64,000 bases of DNA from Lepagella muris. Its GTDB lineage: Bacteria > Bacteroidota > Bacteroidia > Bacteroidales > Muribaculaceae. The translations under genes and the position numbers were made by a program. Of this stretch, positions 26,018 to 34,714 are shown piece after piece. The stretch's first letter is position 1. The number at the start of each line of letters is the position of its first letter. The stretch is from NCBI RefSeq assembly GCF_004793975.1, contig NZ_SRYB01000002.1, positions 124,001 to 188,000 on the forward strand, read 5' to 3'. The notes below the pieces were generated by a model that saw only the letters and a list, made by a program, of their open reading frames with translations, did no database searches and was not told the DNA's origin.

Positions 26018-26236
26018 CATAGATTGCAAAGGCATTGGTTTTATCCCTTTCCAACAATTTCCTTTCCAGAGAATTGGAGAAGAATCTGACATGTTTACTA
26101 TCTTTATCTCTAAAGCAACTCGTTTTCCCAGTTTGCAGAAAAAACTTCACTGAAACATCAACATTGAAATGCTACTTCAACAACTATAATATTTCTGTCA
26201 TTGAAATTTGGTTGGAATTAGTGCAATTATTTCCGA

Positions 26237-26809
26237 CTATAAGGCATTCTGCACCTGAAAGGTCTTATCCTCTTGAAATACCTCTAATGAATCCACAAAT
26301 AGATTCCCAATGTTTTGTGTCATGAAGTTGTTATAACTCAACAACTCGTGATTGGAAGCACCAGTCAGTTCATCTATAAAAGTTAATTCATTATCCATAG
26401 CCTTCTTTAGCATGATACTGAAGCCTGCATAATGTTTCTGTGCCTGGACAATTATATTGAATACAGCTTGTGCTGCATTAGGCAAGCAATAGTTGTAGGA
26501 TAAATCTTCTTTAAGTCTGTCAAATGGAGTTTTATAGGTTGCATGAAACTGAGACACGGAACACGCAGACAATCTCGTTTTTTCTTCATCAGATAACACA
26601 AACACCGGAAAGAACAATTCATCAATCATATTCAAGAACAAATCTTTCTTGTTCTTATTGAAATAGAATATCGCACCTCTCGTTTGAGAGATATTCTTCT
26701 CCAGCTCAGTGACTGATATGGCATCCCATGTGCCCTGAGCCATTAGGCGATAACATTGCTTTAGAATGTCTATTCGGTTCTGTTGGGTCTGTGGCCGTGG
26801 CTTGTTCAT
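26237..26809 (-). CDS. TetR family transcriptional regulator (1)
   Basis: This 190-aa protein has an N-terminal TetR HTH (NRIDILKQCYRLMAQGTWDA, then ISVTELEKNISQTRGAIFYF, then NKKDLF) and an all-helical C-terminal ligand-binding part. It is likely a dimeric repressor. A minus-strand TACCTTTG box (26998-27005) lies 190 bp upstream. It follows the ketosynthase gene in the same direction and probably controls it or a linked pathway; its ligand is unknown. Confidence 0.85.
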   Translation of the reverse strand: MNKPRPQTQQNRIDILKQCYRLMAQGTWDAISVTELEKNISQTRGAIFYFNKNKKDLFLNMIDELFFPVFVLSDEEKTRLSACSVSQFHATYKTPFDRLKEDLSYNYCLPNAAQAVFNIIVQAQKHYAGFSIMLKKAMDNELTFIDELTGASNHELLSYNNFMTQNIGNLFVDSLEVFQEDKTFQVQNAL

Positions 26810-27028
26810 ACATAAAAAGGGTACGGGAACTATTACGTCTTACTGTGAAGGTTGTGGATACCCTATGGAAAAGACATAACGCCCCCGTACTTTTATGTAC
26901 GAAGAGTCATCATACCTATCTGCTTCCATAGTTAAAAACTTCCACATTTTCACAGAGAAAGACAAATATGAACCCTTAAATTCTTATTTTACAGCTGCAA
27001 AGGTAACAAATATTTTTTAAATAATATA

Positions 27029-28165
27029 TCAAATACAGCTTAATAAGGCCACTCCATACGAAAATCTACCGCTTTCTGGGACTAAAAGCACGATTTTGTC
27101 TCCTTTTTTTAGCGGTTTTGTCCTGATTAGTTCATCAAGTGCGGCAAAAGGTGATACCGAGCCGACATTCCCCACCCAAGTAAGATTCGTAAACCATTTG
27201 TCGGTCGGCAGTTGAATATCTCGCTTTTGTAGTTCCTCGTCAAGTCGCTTGTAGAAATACATGGATGAGATATGTGGAATAACATAGGTTATTTCGCCTG
27301 GATCAATTCCACCTTTTGCAAAGGCCGCTTCAACGGCATCTACAAAATACGGTATTCCATATTCATTGAGTTGGCGAACGTCCTGTTTGAGACTCCATAT
27401 AGATTTGTTCCCAAGCTCACGACCATCAAATGATTTCCATCCGGTCAGACTGCCATCATCGTTTTTATCAGCCCACATATACATACAGGCCGGTTGACGG
27501 TTCGCATACGAAAATGTATGAATCCAGTCTATTGACAGATTGATTTCTCCGTCAGGAACATTTTTTAGAAGAAGTGCAGCGGAACCATCTGAAAGCATGA
27601 AGCGAAGAAAATCTTTCTCAAAAGCGAGATGTGGATGTTCTTCTATTAAATGTTTGCTCTCCATCTCTTCCTTAAAGAAGCGTGATAGCATGGTCGGGGA
27701 AATCAGCTCTGACGCAGCACAGACGGCATTGTCACTATTCCCTGAGAGGACGGACATCCATGCCGTCTTAAGTGCCATAAGGCTTGTCATGCAAACACCA
27801 GACAATGATGCTGTTTCTAAGGAGTGGTCAAATGTTGCTCCATGAACCATTGACGCATGGGAAGGAATTAACTGATCCGGCATTGATGTCGCGCATGACA
27901 GAAACTGTACTTTGTGTTTTTCGTCTTCGCTTATAAACAATTTGTTAATGGCTGAACTGGCAAGCTCAACATTCGTATGTGTAATCCGATGCTTTTTATC
28001 CAAGGCATAATACCTGGTTTTTATGCCGTTCTGACGCAGGATAATGGATTTCACACGTGACGGGTGGCCATCAATCAGCCCAAGATACTCTTCCATTTCA
28101 TCATTCCCTACCGGATTGTTCGGGAAGTATGAAGAGGTTTTGGTAATAAATACTTCTAAACTCAT
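27029..28165 (-). CDS. Beta-ketoacyl synthase III-type enzyme (StlD/DarB-like)
   Basis: This 378-aa thiolase-fold enzyme keeps the catalytic triad: Cys125 (LSGVCMTS), His298 (VIPHISS) and Asn333 (VGNVGSVSPF). The N terminus (FITKTSSYFPNNPVGNDEME) resembles the StlD/DarB group, which condenses acyl thioesters in dialkylresorcinol-type pathways. Those usually sit with a cyclase or aromatase (DarA) and an acyl carrier protein; none is seen here. It may act with housekeeping fatty-acid proteins. A TACCTTTG box on the minus strand (28195-28202) supplies its own promoter. TetR genes lie on both sides. Substrate and product cannot be read from the sequence. Confidence 0.85.
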   Translation of the reverse strand: MSLEVFITKTSSYFPNNPVGNDEMEEYLGLIDGHPSRVKSIILRQNGIKTRYYALDKKHRITHTNVELASSAINKLFISEDEKHKVQFLSCATSMPDQLIPSHASMVHGATFDHSLETASLSGVCMTSLMALKTAWMSVLSGNSDNAVCAASELISPTMLSRFFKEEMESKHLIEEHPHLAFEKDFLRFMLSDGSAALLLKNVPDGEINLSIDWIHTFSYANRQPACMYMWADKNDDGSLTGWKSFDGRELGNKSIWSLKQDVRQLNEYGIPYFVDAVEAAFAKGGIDPGEITYVIPHISSMYFYKRLDEELQKRDIQLPTDKWFTNLTWVGNVGSVSPFAALDELIRTKPLKKGDKIVLLVPESGRFSYGVALLSCI

Positions 28166-28194
28166 AAATTACATAATACTTGTTATCTTTTTGG

Positions 28195-28202
28195 CAAAGG
28201 TA
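28195..28202 (-). promoter_or_regulatory. -7 box for the KAS III gene
   Basis: CAAAGGTA is TACCTTTG on the minus strand, 30 bp before the start codon. Twenty bases further upstream is TTTC, one mismatch from TTTG. Confidence 0.55.
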
Positions 28203-28244
28203 TGGCATTTTTATGAATTAGAGAAATATTTCCGTAATTAAAAT

Positions 28245-28850
28245 CTAAATCCTGAGTAACTTATAGAGATTCATCAACTGCATTCTCAGTTCAACTGTGT
28301 TCAATCCGACAGACAATGAGTCTATATATGATTGTCCATAAAAGAGGTTCATAAAATTACGAGCAGTATTCATTATATCAATATCGCTCTTTATTTCCTT
28401 ATGTTCAATGGCTTTTTGCAACACTCCAATCCAAATTATAACCTCCTGATTCCTGTTTTCAAGGTACTGAGAGTGTAAATCTGGGAAATATTTGCATATT
28501 TGCAAAATCAATGACATATATGCTCTACTTGCATTTTGCACGTTTTTGCCTACATCGTTAAAACGATTCATAGTCTCTTGACAGCCATTCACATAAGCCT
28601 CTATAAAATCTTTCAGTGAATCAAATTCCGTTTGAGTGATTTTCTGTTTCAAATTCTGCGTATCAACCAAATAGTATTTTACTACGGAATAGAATAAGCC
28701 CAATTTGTCTTTGGCATAATATGTTATGGCACCGCGCGTCATGCCGGAAGCATTTTCTATATCAGCTATGCTTACGGCTTCAAATGGTTTGGATAGGAAC
28801 AGCTTAAACGCTTCATGATAGAGCTGTTCTTTACGGTTGTTTTTATTCAT
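28245..28850 (-). CDS. TetR family transcriptional regulator (2)
   Basis: This 201-aa protein has a TetR HTH (EQLYHEAFKLFLSKPFEAVS, IADIENASGMTRGAITYYAK, DKLGLFYSV) and a helical effector-binding domain. It lies 79 bp upstream of the KAS III gene in the same direction and has a near-perfect promoter of its own. It is related in layout to the other TetR gene, but the two differ in sequence. A probable role is to repress the ketosynthase and itself. Confidence 0.85.
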   Translation of the reverse strand: MNKNNRKEQLYHEAFKLFLSKPFEAVSIADIENASGMTRGAITYYAKDKLGLFYSVVKYYLVDTQNLKQKITQTEFDSLKDFIEAYVNGCQETMNRFNDVGKNVQNASRAYMSLILQICKYFPDLHSQYLENRNQEVIIWIGVLQKAIEHKEIKSDIDIMNTARNFMNLFYGQSYIDSLSVGLNTVELRMQLMNLYKLLRI

Positions 28851-28889
28851 TTAGCTCTGATTCAGATGATTCGACATGTAATTACTGCA

Positions 28890-28921
28890 CAAAATTAATA
28901 AATTAATTAGGAGAGGGCAAA
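28890..28921 (-). promoter_or_regulatory. Bacteroidetes promoter of TetR (2)
   Basis: On the minus strand TTTG (28918-28921), a 20-nt spacer and TAATTTTG (28890-28897) match the consensus at every fixed position. The leader is about 33 nt. Confidence 0.75.
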
Positions 28922-28949
28922 TAATTCGTTATATTTATGTACCTTTGTA

Positions 28950-28966
28950 TTACATTACGAATGTAA
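28950..28966. promoter_or_regulatory. 17-bp palindrome, possible TetR operator
   Basis: TTACATT and AATGTAA are perfect complements around ACG. It lies 30 bp upstream of the TetR promoter and just after a plus-strand TACCTTTG box (28940-28947), so it may be the site of the TetR protein. No gene is seen that the plus-strand box would serve. Confidence 0.45.
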
Positions 28967-29072
28967 ACTAATTTATGGCAGCCCGGGGCATAACAGTGAA
29001 AATGTGGAAATTTTGATTGTGGAATGTGCCTTGGACTGCCTTTTTCAATACAGTTGTTATCATTTATATCCA

Positions 29073-29594
29073 TTACAAATCTGCACAAAGCAACTGATAT
29101 TCTATCCATCGCCGACGCCAAATCCCGGAATGATGCTTGCCTTTGTAATGACAAAAAGAAAGATAATCAGCCAGAATATTCCTGTCACCGGCTTCTATCC
29201 TACGCAACAGACGACTTTTCTTATATCCCTTTCCTCCAAGAACTGGAGCCGGACCACAGTTATAGCTCAGACAGGCAAGCAACAGGCTGTCCGCCCCGTA
29301 TGACCGATACAGGGCGCAGAATTTCCGTAAATCCTTTCTAAGTAAGGCGTCAGCCTGACGTTCAGTGAGTTGCACGCCTTTACGGTATGATTCGCCCGGC
29401 TGGACAACATGACCATAGCCAATGGTCGGCCAGTGTTCCGGGCGATGAAGTGTCTCGTAATGTTTGATAATCAGTACAGCCCGCTCAAACGGAGGCAGCT
29501 CCATGAGCCGCCGCACCGTAGGCTGGGCTGAACCTGACTCTATACAGATACAGACAAACAGGACGATGACAAGTATTCTGAATTTATTTCGCAT
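29073..29594 (-). CDS. Phage-type lysozyme (GH24) of the transfer operon
   Basis: This 173-aa exported protein has a signal peptide (MRNKFRILVIVLFVCICIES, then GSAQ) and a GH24 lysozyme domain. The catalytic Glu47 lies in IIKHYETL and the PTIGYGH block follows. It should cut peptidoglycan locally so the transfer channel can cross the wall, as do the lytic enzymes at the end of Bacteroidales tra operons. Its start overlaps the end of the coupling-protein gene by 11 bp. It is the last gene of the operon. Confidence 0.85.
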   Translation of the reverse strand: MRNKFRILVIVLFVCICIESGSAQPTVRRLMELPPFERAVLIIKHYETLHRPEHWPTIGYGHVVQPGESYRKGVQLTERQADALLRKDLRKFCALYRSYGADSLLLACLSYNCGPAPVLGGKGYKKSRLLRRIEAGDRNILADYLSFCHYKGKHHSGIWRRRWIEYQLLCADL

Positions 29595-31770
29595 GGGCTC
29601 TCCGTTGTATTTCCGCTATCATCGTCTTCACTTCGATTCCCACACGAAGAAAGTTCTTATACAACACTCGTTCCCTTTCTTCTTTCGACGGGAAAGTATA
29701 GAACTTGGGCAGCTCCACATATTCGGCTTCCTCCCTGGCTATCTCCGCCATGTCGAAATCCGTCTTGCAAAAGAATTTGGTGGTCTGGAACTCTTCCGAT
29801 TCCTGTATATTCATGCTGTCGCCGCGCCCAGTCTTGGTCTTGACGAAATCCCTTGCCGTCTGTCCGCATATCCAGCCGGTCGGCATATCCGATATTTTGC
29901 TTGCAGGCACAAGGCTGTCAAGGTTTTCGTTCAGGTTGATACTCGTCTTGTCACGGTCTATGGTGACGCCTCTCTTGAGCTGCACCACCTTTCCGAAGAT
30001 GTCATTCGACAACCATTCCAGCGTTTCTTTGCTTCTTGCCGAACCACTCACCACATTTCCCACAGTCGTGATGATCTTTTGCATGCCCACTTTGCCATAG
30101 TCGGCCTCCAACTGCGGCAATTCCTGAAAACCAAGCGTTACGCTTACCTTATTGCTTCGGGCAGTACCGATAAGGCGATCTATTTTGTGGAAGTACAGGG
30201 TCGGCAACTCATCGACGATGATACTCACCGGGATATTCTTCCCCTGGCCGGTATTCACTCGCGTGACAAGGCGGTTAAGGATAAGGGCGTTCAACGCTCC
30301 GATTATGCTCTCCATTTCGGGGTCGTTCGCTATCAGCAGATACGACGGGTTCTTAGGGTCGCTAACCTTCAGATCGAAATCATCACCATCACGATGGAAT
30401 ATCCAATACGATTCCTTGGTAGCGAGACGTGAGGTATAGACACGGAGCGTACCGATCATACCCTCCAGCTGCTCCATCGCCTTATTCTGCAAAGCGGTCT
30501 GGAACGGACCGAGCAACGGTGCCACCTCGTTGTCGGTCTGCAGCACATCGAAGATGGTCTGATAGCTTTGGTTAAGAAACGAGAGGATATGCGGCATATC
30601 GCTGTATTTACCAAGCCAATAGGCCGGTTCTGTCACCGGACCGTCCTTGTATTCACGCACGATGCCTGTCGGTTTCCATATCCTTGTCACCGGGTCTTGC
30701 ACCTTGTCAGCGTAAAGTTGTCTGCCGGAGGAATCATACGGTTCTTTCTCATAGTTCACGAAGAAATAGATACAAGCGGCAAGGAAGTTCACGGCCGAGG
30801 TCTGGAAGAACTGGTCAGAACCGCCACCGCCTTCTTTCTTTCCCTTCTGCAAAGATTCAAGCAAGGTCTCGGCGGTCTCGCTGGCTGCTGCAAGGTTCGG
30901 AATGTATTTCGCCTGTATCGGGTTTACACGCCGGGAATACTCCACATCAACGAAATTGATGACATTGAACTGGCAGTTTGCCGGTGTCTTTCCCTGTCGC
31001 TTGTTTTTCAGATAGTGATAGTATAGTTTGGTGGCTAAGGTAGGGAACTTGTAATCATACACCACCATAGCGAAGCCTTTGGCGGAGTGCTGACGAATGA
31101 ACGGCTCGATGATACTGAATGTTTTGCCCGAGCCGGGAGTGCCAACGACCCATGTGCCTCTGAAAGGGTTGGAAACGGACACGCAGCCCCGGCGGAATTT
31201 CCCTTTGTAATAGAAACGCATGGGGATGTTCACCGAATACTTGTTCTCCACCGCTTCGGTTGCCTGCTCAAAACTTTCATTCTCAAAGTTGAAGCGGTCT
31301 TTCAACAGTCCTTCCTTCAGAAACTTTGAGATATTGTCAAGAGCAATATGGATGAGCACCGCACCGACAACGGACAGTATCATGTAAAGCCAGATGTTTA
31401 CCTTCAGCGTGTAGATGCGCGGCATTATCGAGAAACCGAAGAGCCACACGGACAGTACGACCAGACCGACACCGCCGAGCAACGGATAAAGCACTTGCTT
31501 CCGGGCATCCATCTCAAGGTGTTTCTTGTTGCGCGTTCCCACACAGGTGATGCAGATAAGAAGGAAGGTCGTCACCTTGGCATATATCAGGTTTCCGTCA
31601 TGGTAGATGAACCATGTCTTGATACGGTCATGGATGTCCACGAGTACCCCGTTCCAATGGTCAAGGGTCTCCGGATCGACGGCATACTCGAAAAATTCCA
31701 GCAGCAGCGAGATATAGACCGCTGCACGGAATATCTTGTAAAGTCCTTGTATCTCTTTTGTTTCTTCCAT
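29584..31770 (-). CDS. VirD4/TraG-type conjugative coupling ATPase
   Basis: This 728-aa protein has N-terminal membrane helices (about residues 60-160), Walker A GTPGSGKT near residue 210, and Walker B-like VSIIVDELPTLYF followed by TARSNKVSVTLGFQELPQLE. In Bacteroidales this is the MobC/TraG type of coupling protein. It brings the relaxase-DNA complex to the secretion channel and powers DNA transfer at the inner membrane. The stop overlaps the lysozyme gene, and the start follows the alpha-CTD-like protein by 3 bp. No relaxase is visible next to it, unlike in most mobilisation modules. Confidence 0.92.
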   Translation of the reverse strand: MEETKEIQGLYKIFRAAVYISLLLEFFEYAVDPETLDHWNGVLVDIHDRIKTWFIYHDGNLIYAKVTTFLLICITCVGTRNKKHLEMDARKQVLYPLLGGVGLVVLSVWLFGFSIMPRIYTLKVNIWLYMILSVVGAVLIHIALDNISKFLKEGLLKDRFNFENESFEQATEAVENKYSVNIPMRFYYKGKFRRGCVSVSNPFRGTWVVGTPGSGKTFSIIEPFIRQHSAKGFAMVVYDYKFPTLATKLYYHYLKNKRQGKTPANCQFNVINFVDVEYSRRVNPIQAKYIPNLAAASETAETLLESLQKGKKEGGGGSDQFFQTSAVNFLAACIYFFVNYEKEPYDSSGRQLYADKVQDPVTRIWKPTGIVREYKDGPVTEPAYWLGKYSDMPHILSFLNQSYQTIFDVLQTDNEVAPLLGPFQTALQNKAMEQLEGMIGTLRVYTSRLATKESYWIFHRDGDDFDLKVSDPKNPSYLLIANDPEMESIIGALNALILNRLVTRVNTGQGKNIPVSIIVDELPTLYFHKIDRLIGTARSNKVSVTLGFQELPQLEADYGKVGMQKIITTVGNVVSGSARSKETLEWLSNDIFGKVVQLKRGVTIDRDKTSINLNENLDSLVPASKISDMPTGWICGQTARDFVKTKTGRGDSMNIQESEEFQTTKFFCKTDFDMAEIAREEAEYVELPKFYTFPSKEERERVLYKNFLRVGIEVKTMIAEIQRRAHAK

Positions 31771-31773
31771 AGT

Positions 31774-32559
31774 TTACTCTGTTGTCTGTTCCTGTGTTGA
31801 TTCCTGTGACTGTTCTGAAGTCTGCTCTTCCTCAATCCTGTACCAGCGACCGTTGACCTTGACCGCATCCATACCGAGGTACGTACCTTTTTCCTGAAGG
31901 GCTGCATCTATACGGTCGATACTTATCGTACCGATACCACTGATGCCTTGTAAGTAATCCCTGTCAAGACTGGACAACTCGCCGATGCATGTAATCCCTT
32001 GGGAGTCCAGAATTGATTTAATAGACGGCGGAATATTCAGACCAGATACTGGTTCTGAGAGACAGTCCATCTCGTTCCCAAGGCTATTGTCTATTTCTAT
32101 ATCAAGTCCCGCCTTAATTCTCTTCAACGAGTCAATCCTGATTTCAAGCTGCGCTATCGTGTTTTTCCTCTGCCGTATCTTTTCCTTGATTTCGTTGGTC
32201 TCGTTTATGAGTTTTCCCTTGATGGTCAGCAGCCTTTTCTGTTTCGATTTCATTGACCGGTTCCCGGATTCAAGGCAAGACTGTTCATATCTGAGCTCTT
32301 TGACAAGTTTATCCAGCTCTGTCGCATGGTTTTTCAGGACAGTGTTTCTCTCATTGTCGGATGCCATGTCACCGAGGATGCCGTCAAAGCGGCTGAGCAG
32401 GGAATCCATGGTGTCTTTCCGTGATTGCAGGAAATCACAAATCTGTTGTAACTCCTGACGATGGGATTCCGCCTTCACGGAGTTGTAAGTCTGTATCAGC
32501 ACCAGCAATATCAGTACGATGCCGAAAAGGATATGTATGATGTTCATATTGTTCTTCAT
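31774..32559 (-). CDS. Membrane-anchored coiled-coil protein with RNAP alpha-CTD-like C-terminal domain
   Basis: This 261-aa protein has one N-terminal membrane helix (NIIHILFGIVLILLVLIQTY) and a long coiled coil (~30-160, Lys/Glu/Leu heptads). Residues ~175-230 resemble the C-terminal domain of RNA polymerase alpha: SGLNIPPSIKSILDSQGI, then GELSSLDRDYLQGISGIG, a helix-hairpin-helix-like DNA-binding fold. The last ~25 residues are Glu/Gln/Ser/Thr rich. I do not recognise a named Tra family. It sits directly before the coupling protein and could tether DNA or the relaxosome to the membrane channel. That role is inference. Confidence 0.6.
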   Translation of the reverse strand: MKNNMNIIHILFGIVLILLVLIQTYNSVKAESHRQELQQICDFLQSRKDTMDSLLSRFDGILGDMASDNERNTVLKNHATELDKLVKELRYEQSCLESGNRSMKSKQKRLLTIKGKLINETNEIKEKIRQRKNTIAQLEIRIDSLKRIKAGLDIEIDNSLGNEMDCLSEPVSGLNIPPSIKSILDSQGITCIGELSSLDRDYLQGISGIGTISIDRIDAALQEKGTYLGMDAVKVNGRWYRIEEEQTSEQSQESTQEQTTE

Positions 32560-32560
32560 T

Positions 32561-33349
32561 TTAGTCGTTCAATGTTACCACGGGTCTTACTTTATGGGAT
32601 TGAAGCTTGGGCGTCTCCTGCACAGCACCGCTGCCGAGCGAATAGAGCCAGGCTTTCGAGGTTTCCTGTCCTGACACCTCTGTGGATGTCCAGTACCATA
32701 CTTCGTCCGCCTCGTCTGGCAACGGCTCTCCGCCACATCTCTCAATGATATGGTTGATGTACGGCTTGGCTACATACAGCAGACGCATCTGGGCCACTGA
32801 GGGAATATAGGCACTCTGTCCGTAACGCCACATCGCAAATACGGCATTGGCAGCAGGTGAACCGCAGCCGTTACAGGCATACATTTCGTAGGTGTTGGCA
32901 TTGCCGTCATGTGCGTACAGGTCTGCGGATGTTCCCTGTGCCACGCCCACGCTGTCGGCAAAGGCTTCGTTCGACAAATCGCGGAGATACACGGCATATC
33001 CTTTCCCTTCCGTCTTTTCATCATAGCCGAGATGGAACACCACGGCAATAGGCTCCTTATCCAGACGCTCACATTCCTCAAAAGGCATGACACGACCGTC
33101 GGTACAGAGCACATGGCCTACCTGCATCGAGGTGTCGATAATCTCGTGATGCCCGTCACAGGATGCGAGTGCCACAGACAGCACAAGCGAAAACAGACAG
33201 AAGTAGTTACATCGTAACATCTTCCACGCCCGGTTCCATTTCACTTTCAGCCCCTTGCTTTTGGAACGGAGTTCCGTCTGCTTACGGGCATTGACTCGAT
33301 TGATTATCTTGTTCATACGGTTCAGTATTTTCACATAATTGGTTTTCAT
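32561..33349 (-). CDS. Lipoprotein with FISUMP/DUF1566-like C-terminal domain
   Basis: This 262-aa frame contains an internal lipoprotein signal (MLRCNYFCLFSLVLSVALASC). The mature part ends in a FISUMP/DUF1566-like module: SAYIPSVAQMRLLY, VWYWTSTE, then AWLYSLGSGAVQET and VRPVVTL. The frame starts 6 bp after traO, but the signal would then have a 43-residue basic front. A start at 33220 (the ATG of the signal) may be the real one. It should be an outer-membrane or surface part of the conjugation machine, and shares its end module with the 488-aa lipoprotein of this operon. Confidence 0.65.
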   Translation of the reverse strand: MKTNYVKILNRMNKIINRVNARKQTELRSKSKGLKVKWNRAWKMLRCNYFCLFSLVLSVALASCDGHHEIIDTSMQVGHVLCTDGRVMPFEECERLDKEPIAVVFHLGYDEKTEGKGYAVYLRDLSNEAFADSVGVAQGTSADLYAHDGNANTYEMYACNGCGSPAANAVFAMWRYGQSAYIPSVAQMRLLYVAKPYINHIIERCGGEPLPDEADEVWYWTSTEVSGQETSKAWLYSLGSGAVQETPKLQSHKVRPVVTLND

Positions 33350-33355
33350 GACTTC

Positions 33356-33862
33356 TTATTTTACAGGTAGTTTGACTCCTAACACGATGCCTGTGCGGAA
33401 CAGGTCTTTGCCTTTTATCATCAGGTCTGACTTCACCTGCCAGTACACCTGCCAACCGCCACGCAGCCGGTAGTTGTGCTCATACCCAGCATGTATGCCG
33501 CCCAGCACCTTGTGGGTGTCCGAGCCGAGCGAACCGCCGAAGCGAAAACTGCCGTAATGGTTGCGACCTCTGACCACGCATGGCTTGTAGGCAACACCGA
33601 CGCTCCATGAACGGTAGTTCTTCCAGAAAGAATCCGGGCAGACATGGCCACATGAGGCACATTTATCCCACTTGAGATAACCGTTGGCGAAAAACTCCCA
33701 GGCATTGTGATAGGCGTTCTCACGCTCATAGCTGAGAGTAGCATCCAGACCGTTCTCATACAAGAGACCGATACCCAAAGACACCCGTCCGTCACGATCA
33801 CCGGCAAAAGCTGAGGATGATATGGCAAGCACAGCGACAAGAATCATCAGTATCTTCTTCAT
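33356..33862 (-). CDS. traO: Conjugal transfer protein TraO
   Basis: This 168-aa exported protein has a signal peptide (MKKILMILVAVLAISSSAFA) and a beta-rich body of the TraO type: VSLGIGLLYENGLDATLSYE, GGIHAGYEHNYRLRGGWQVY, then GIVLGVKLPVK. It carries a CxxCxxxC group (CASCGHVC) in the middle. TraO is an outer-membrane part of the Bacteroidales conjugation apparatus. It follows traN by 3 bp, the usual order. Confidence 0.85.
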   Translation of the reverse strand: MKKILMILVAVLAISSSAFAGDRDGRVSLGIGLLYENGLDATLSYERENAYHNAWEFFANGYLKWDKCASCGHVCPDSFWKNYRSWSVGVAYKPCVVRGRNHYGSFRFGGSLGSDTHKVLGGIHAGYEHNYRLRGGWQVYWQVKSDLMIKGKDLFRTGIVLGVKLPVK

Positions 33863-33865
33863 GGT

Positions 33866-34714
33866 TTATTCCTCCCTCAATAATGCGTTGCTGAATCCGT
33901 CGGCCGACAGCACATCCTCATAGTCGATGTTCAAGGATATGGTGCGTCCGGAAATCTGTTTCTCCGTCAGCTCCACCGTCAGCACCTTGTCGTTTGGGAA
34001 AGTAAGTTTCTTCACCACAATCACATTGCGGTAACCGTGGAGGAACGACCGGGACTGTTCCAGTATCAGCTCCGGCTTCAGTTCCACAACCTGCGAGTTC
34101 GTGGCTTTCGACACTTTTTTGTCGGAGAGTTTGAGCCTTACCTCGTCAATGTCAAACCGGATGTTGGTGCGGTTCTCCACCGAAAAATCAAGGAAGAAGT
34201 AATCGCCGGCCGAATAGATGTTGTTCAATCGCATGGTCATGCGATGCTTCTTGCTGCCCACGTTACGGAACCTTGCAGGCGATGTCCATATCTGACGCGC
34301 ATAGCGGTACATATCCTCTGTGGACATCGACACGGCGGGATTGTGGTAGGCGTTTCGCTCCGACAGTTCTATCTCCTTGCTGGTGACGGCCTCCGTCAGT
34401 CGTGTGGTATATAGCAGGGCGTACTGGGTGCGGTAGCGTTCGGTCACGATGGTGACAATGGCAAGTACCTCGCCGTCTTCATGCCCAGCTTCCTTGGGTT
34501 TCAGACGGACGGTGTTGTTGATGGGCTGGTCGCCGGCAACCAAATCTGTGGATATGTCCACAAAACGTATCGGTTCGGAGGCGGTGATGACGGTCGTCAC
34601 CTGTTCATTGACGGTCAGCTGCTCCATTTCCTGATAGGTGGTCTGCGCTTTGATGGGCTGAAATGCGGCGGTGATTAAGAATGCCGCAAGAATTTTTGAA
34701 AGCATTGTTCTCAT
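33866..34714 (-). CDS. traN: Conjugative transposon protein TraN (VirB9-like)
   Basis: This 282-aa exported protein has a signal peptide (MRTMLSKILAAFLITAAF...IKAQ) and the TraN/DUF4138 body: ASEPIRFVDISTDLVAGDQP, then beta strands of a VirB9-like fold (YFFLDFSVENRTNIRFDIDE). It is likely part of the periplasmic-outer membrane core of the transfer channel. The ATG at 34714 was chosen; it overlaps the methyltransferase stop as ATGA. The longer frame would lose the signal peptide. Confidence 0.88.
   Translation of the reverse strand: MRTMLSKILAAFLITAAFQPIKAQTTYQEMEQLTVNEQVTTVITASEPIRFVDISTDLVAGDQPINNTVRLKPKEAGHEDGEVLAIVTIVTERYRTQYALLYTTRLTEAVTSKEIELSERNAYHNPAVSMSTEDMYRYARQIWTSPARFRNVGSKKHRMTMRLNNIYSAGDYFFLDFSVENRTNIRFDIDEVRLKLSDKKVSKATNSQVVELKPELILEQSRSFLHGYRNVIVVKKLTFPNDKVLTVELTEKQISGRTISLNIDYEDVLSADGFSNALLREE

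Larger units (their letters stand above)
25828..26236. other. Convergent intergenic region after the RiPP operon
   Basis: No gene is seen. The stretch holds a long imperfect hairpin (25846-25897) ending the plus-strand operon and a minus-strand terminator (25976-26017) for the TetR gene to the right. A 71-codon minus-strand frame across the terminator has no family resemblance and is not called. Confidence 0.6.

Noticed and set aside
25935..26150. 71-codon minus-strand ORF
   Set aside because: It runs across a terminator with U-run and shows no known features.
29464..31800. Plus-strand frames antisense to the coupling protein and lysozyme
   Set aside because: They are shadows of well-supported conjugation genes.
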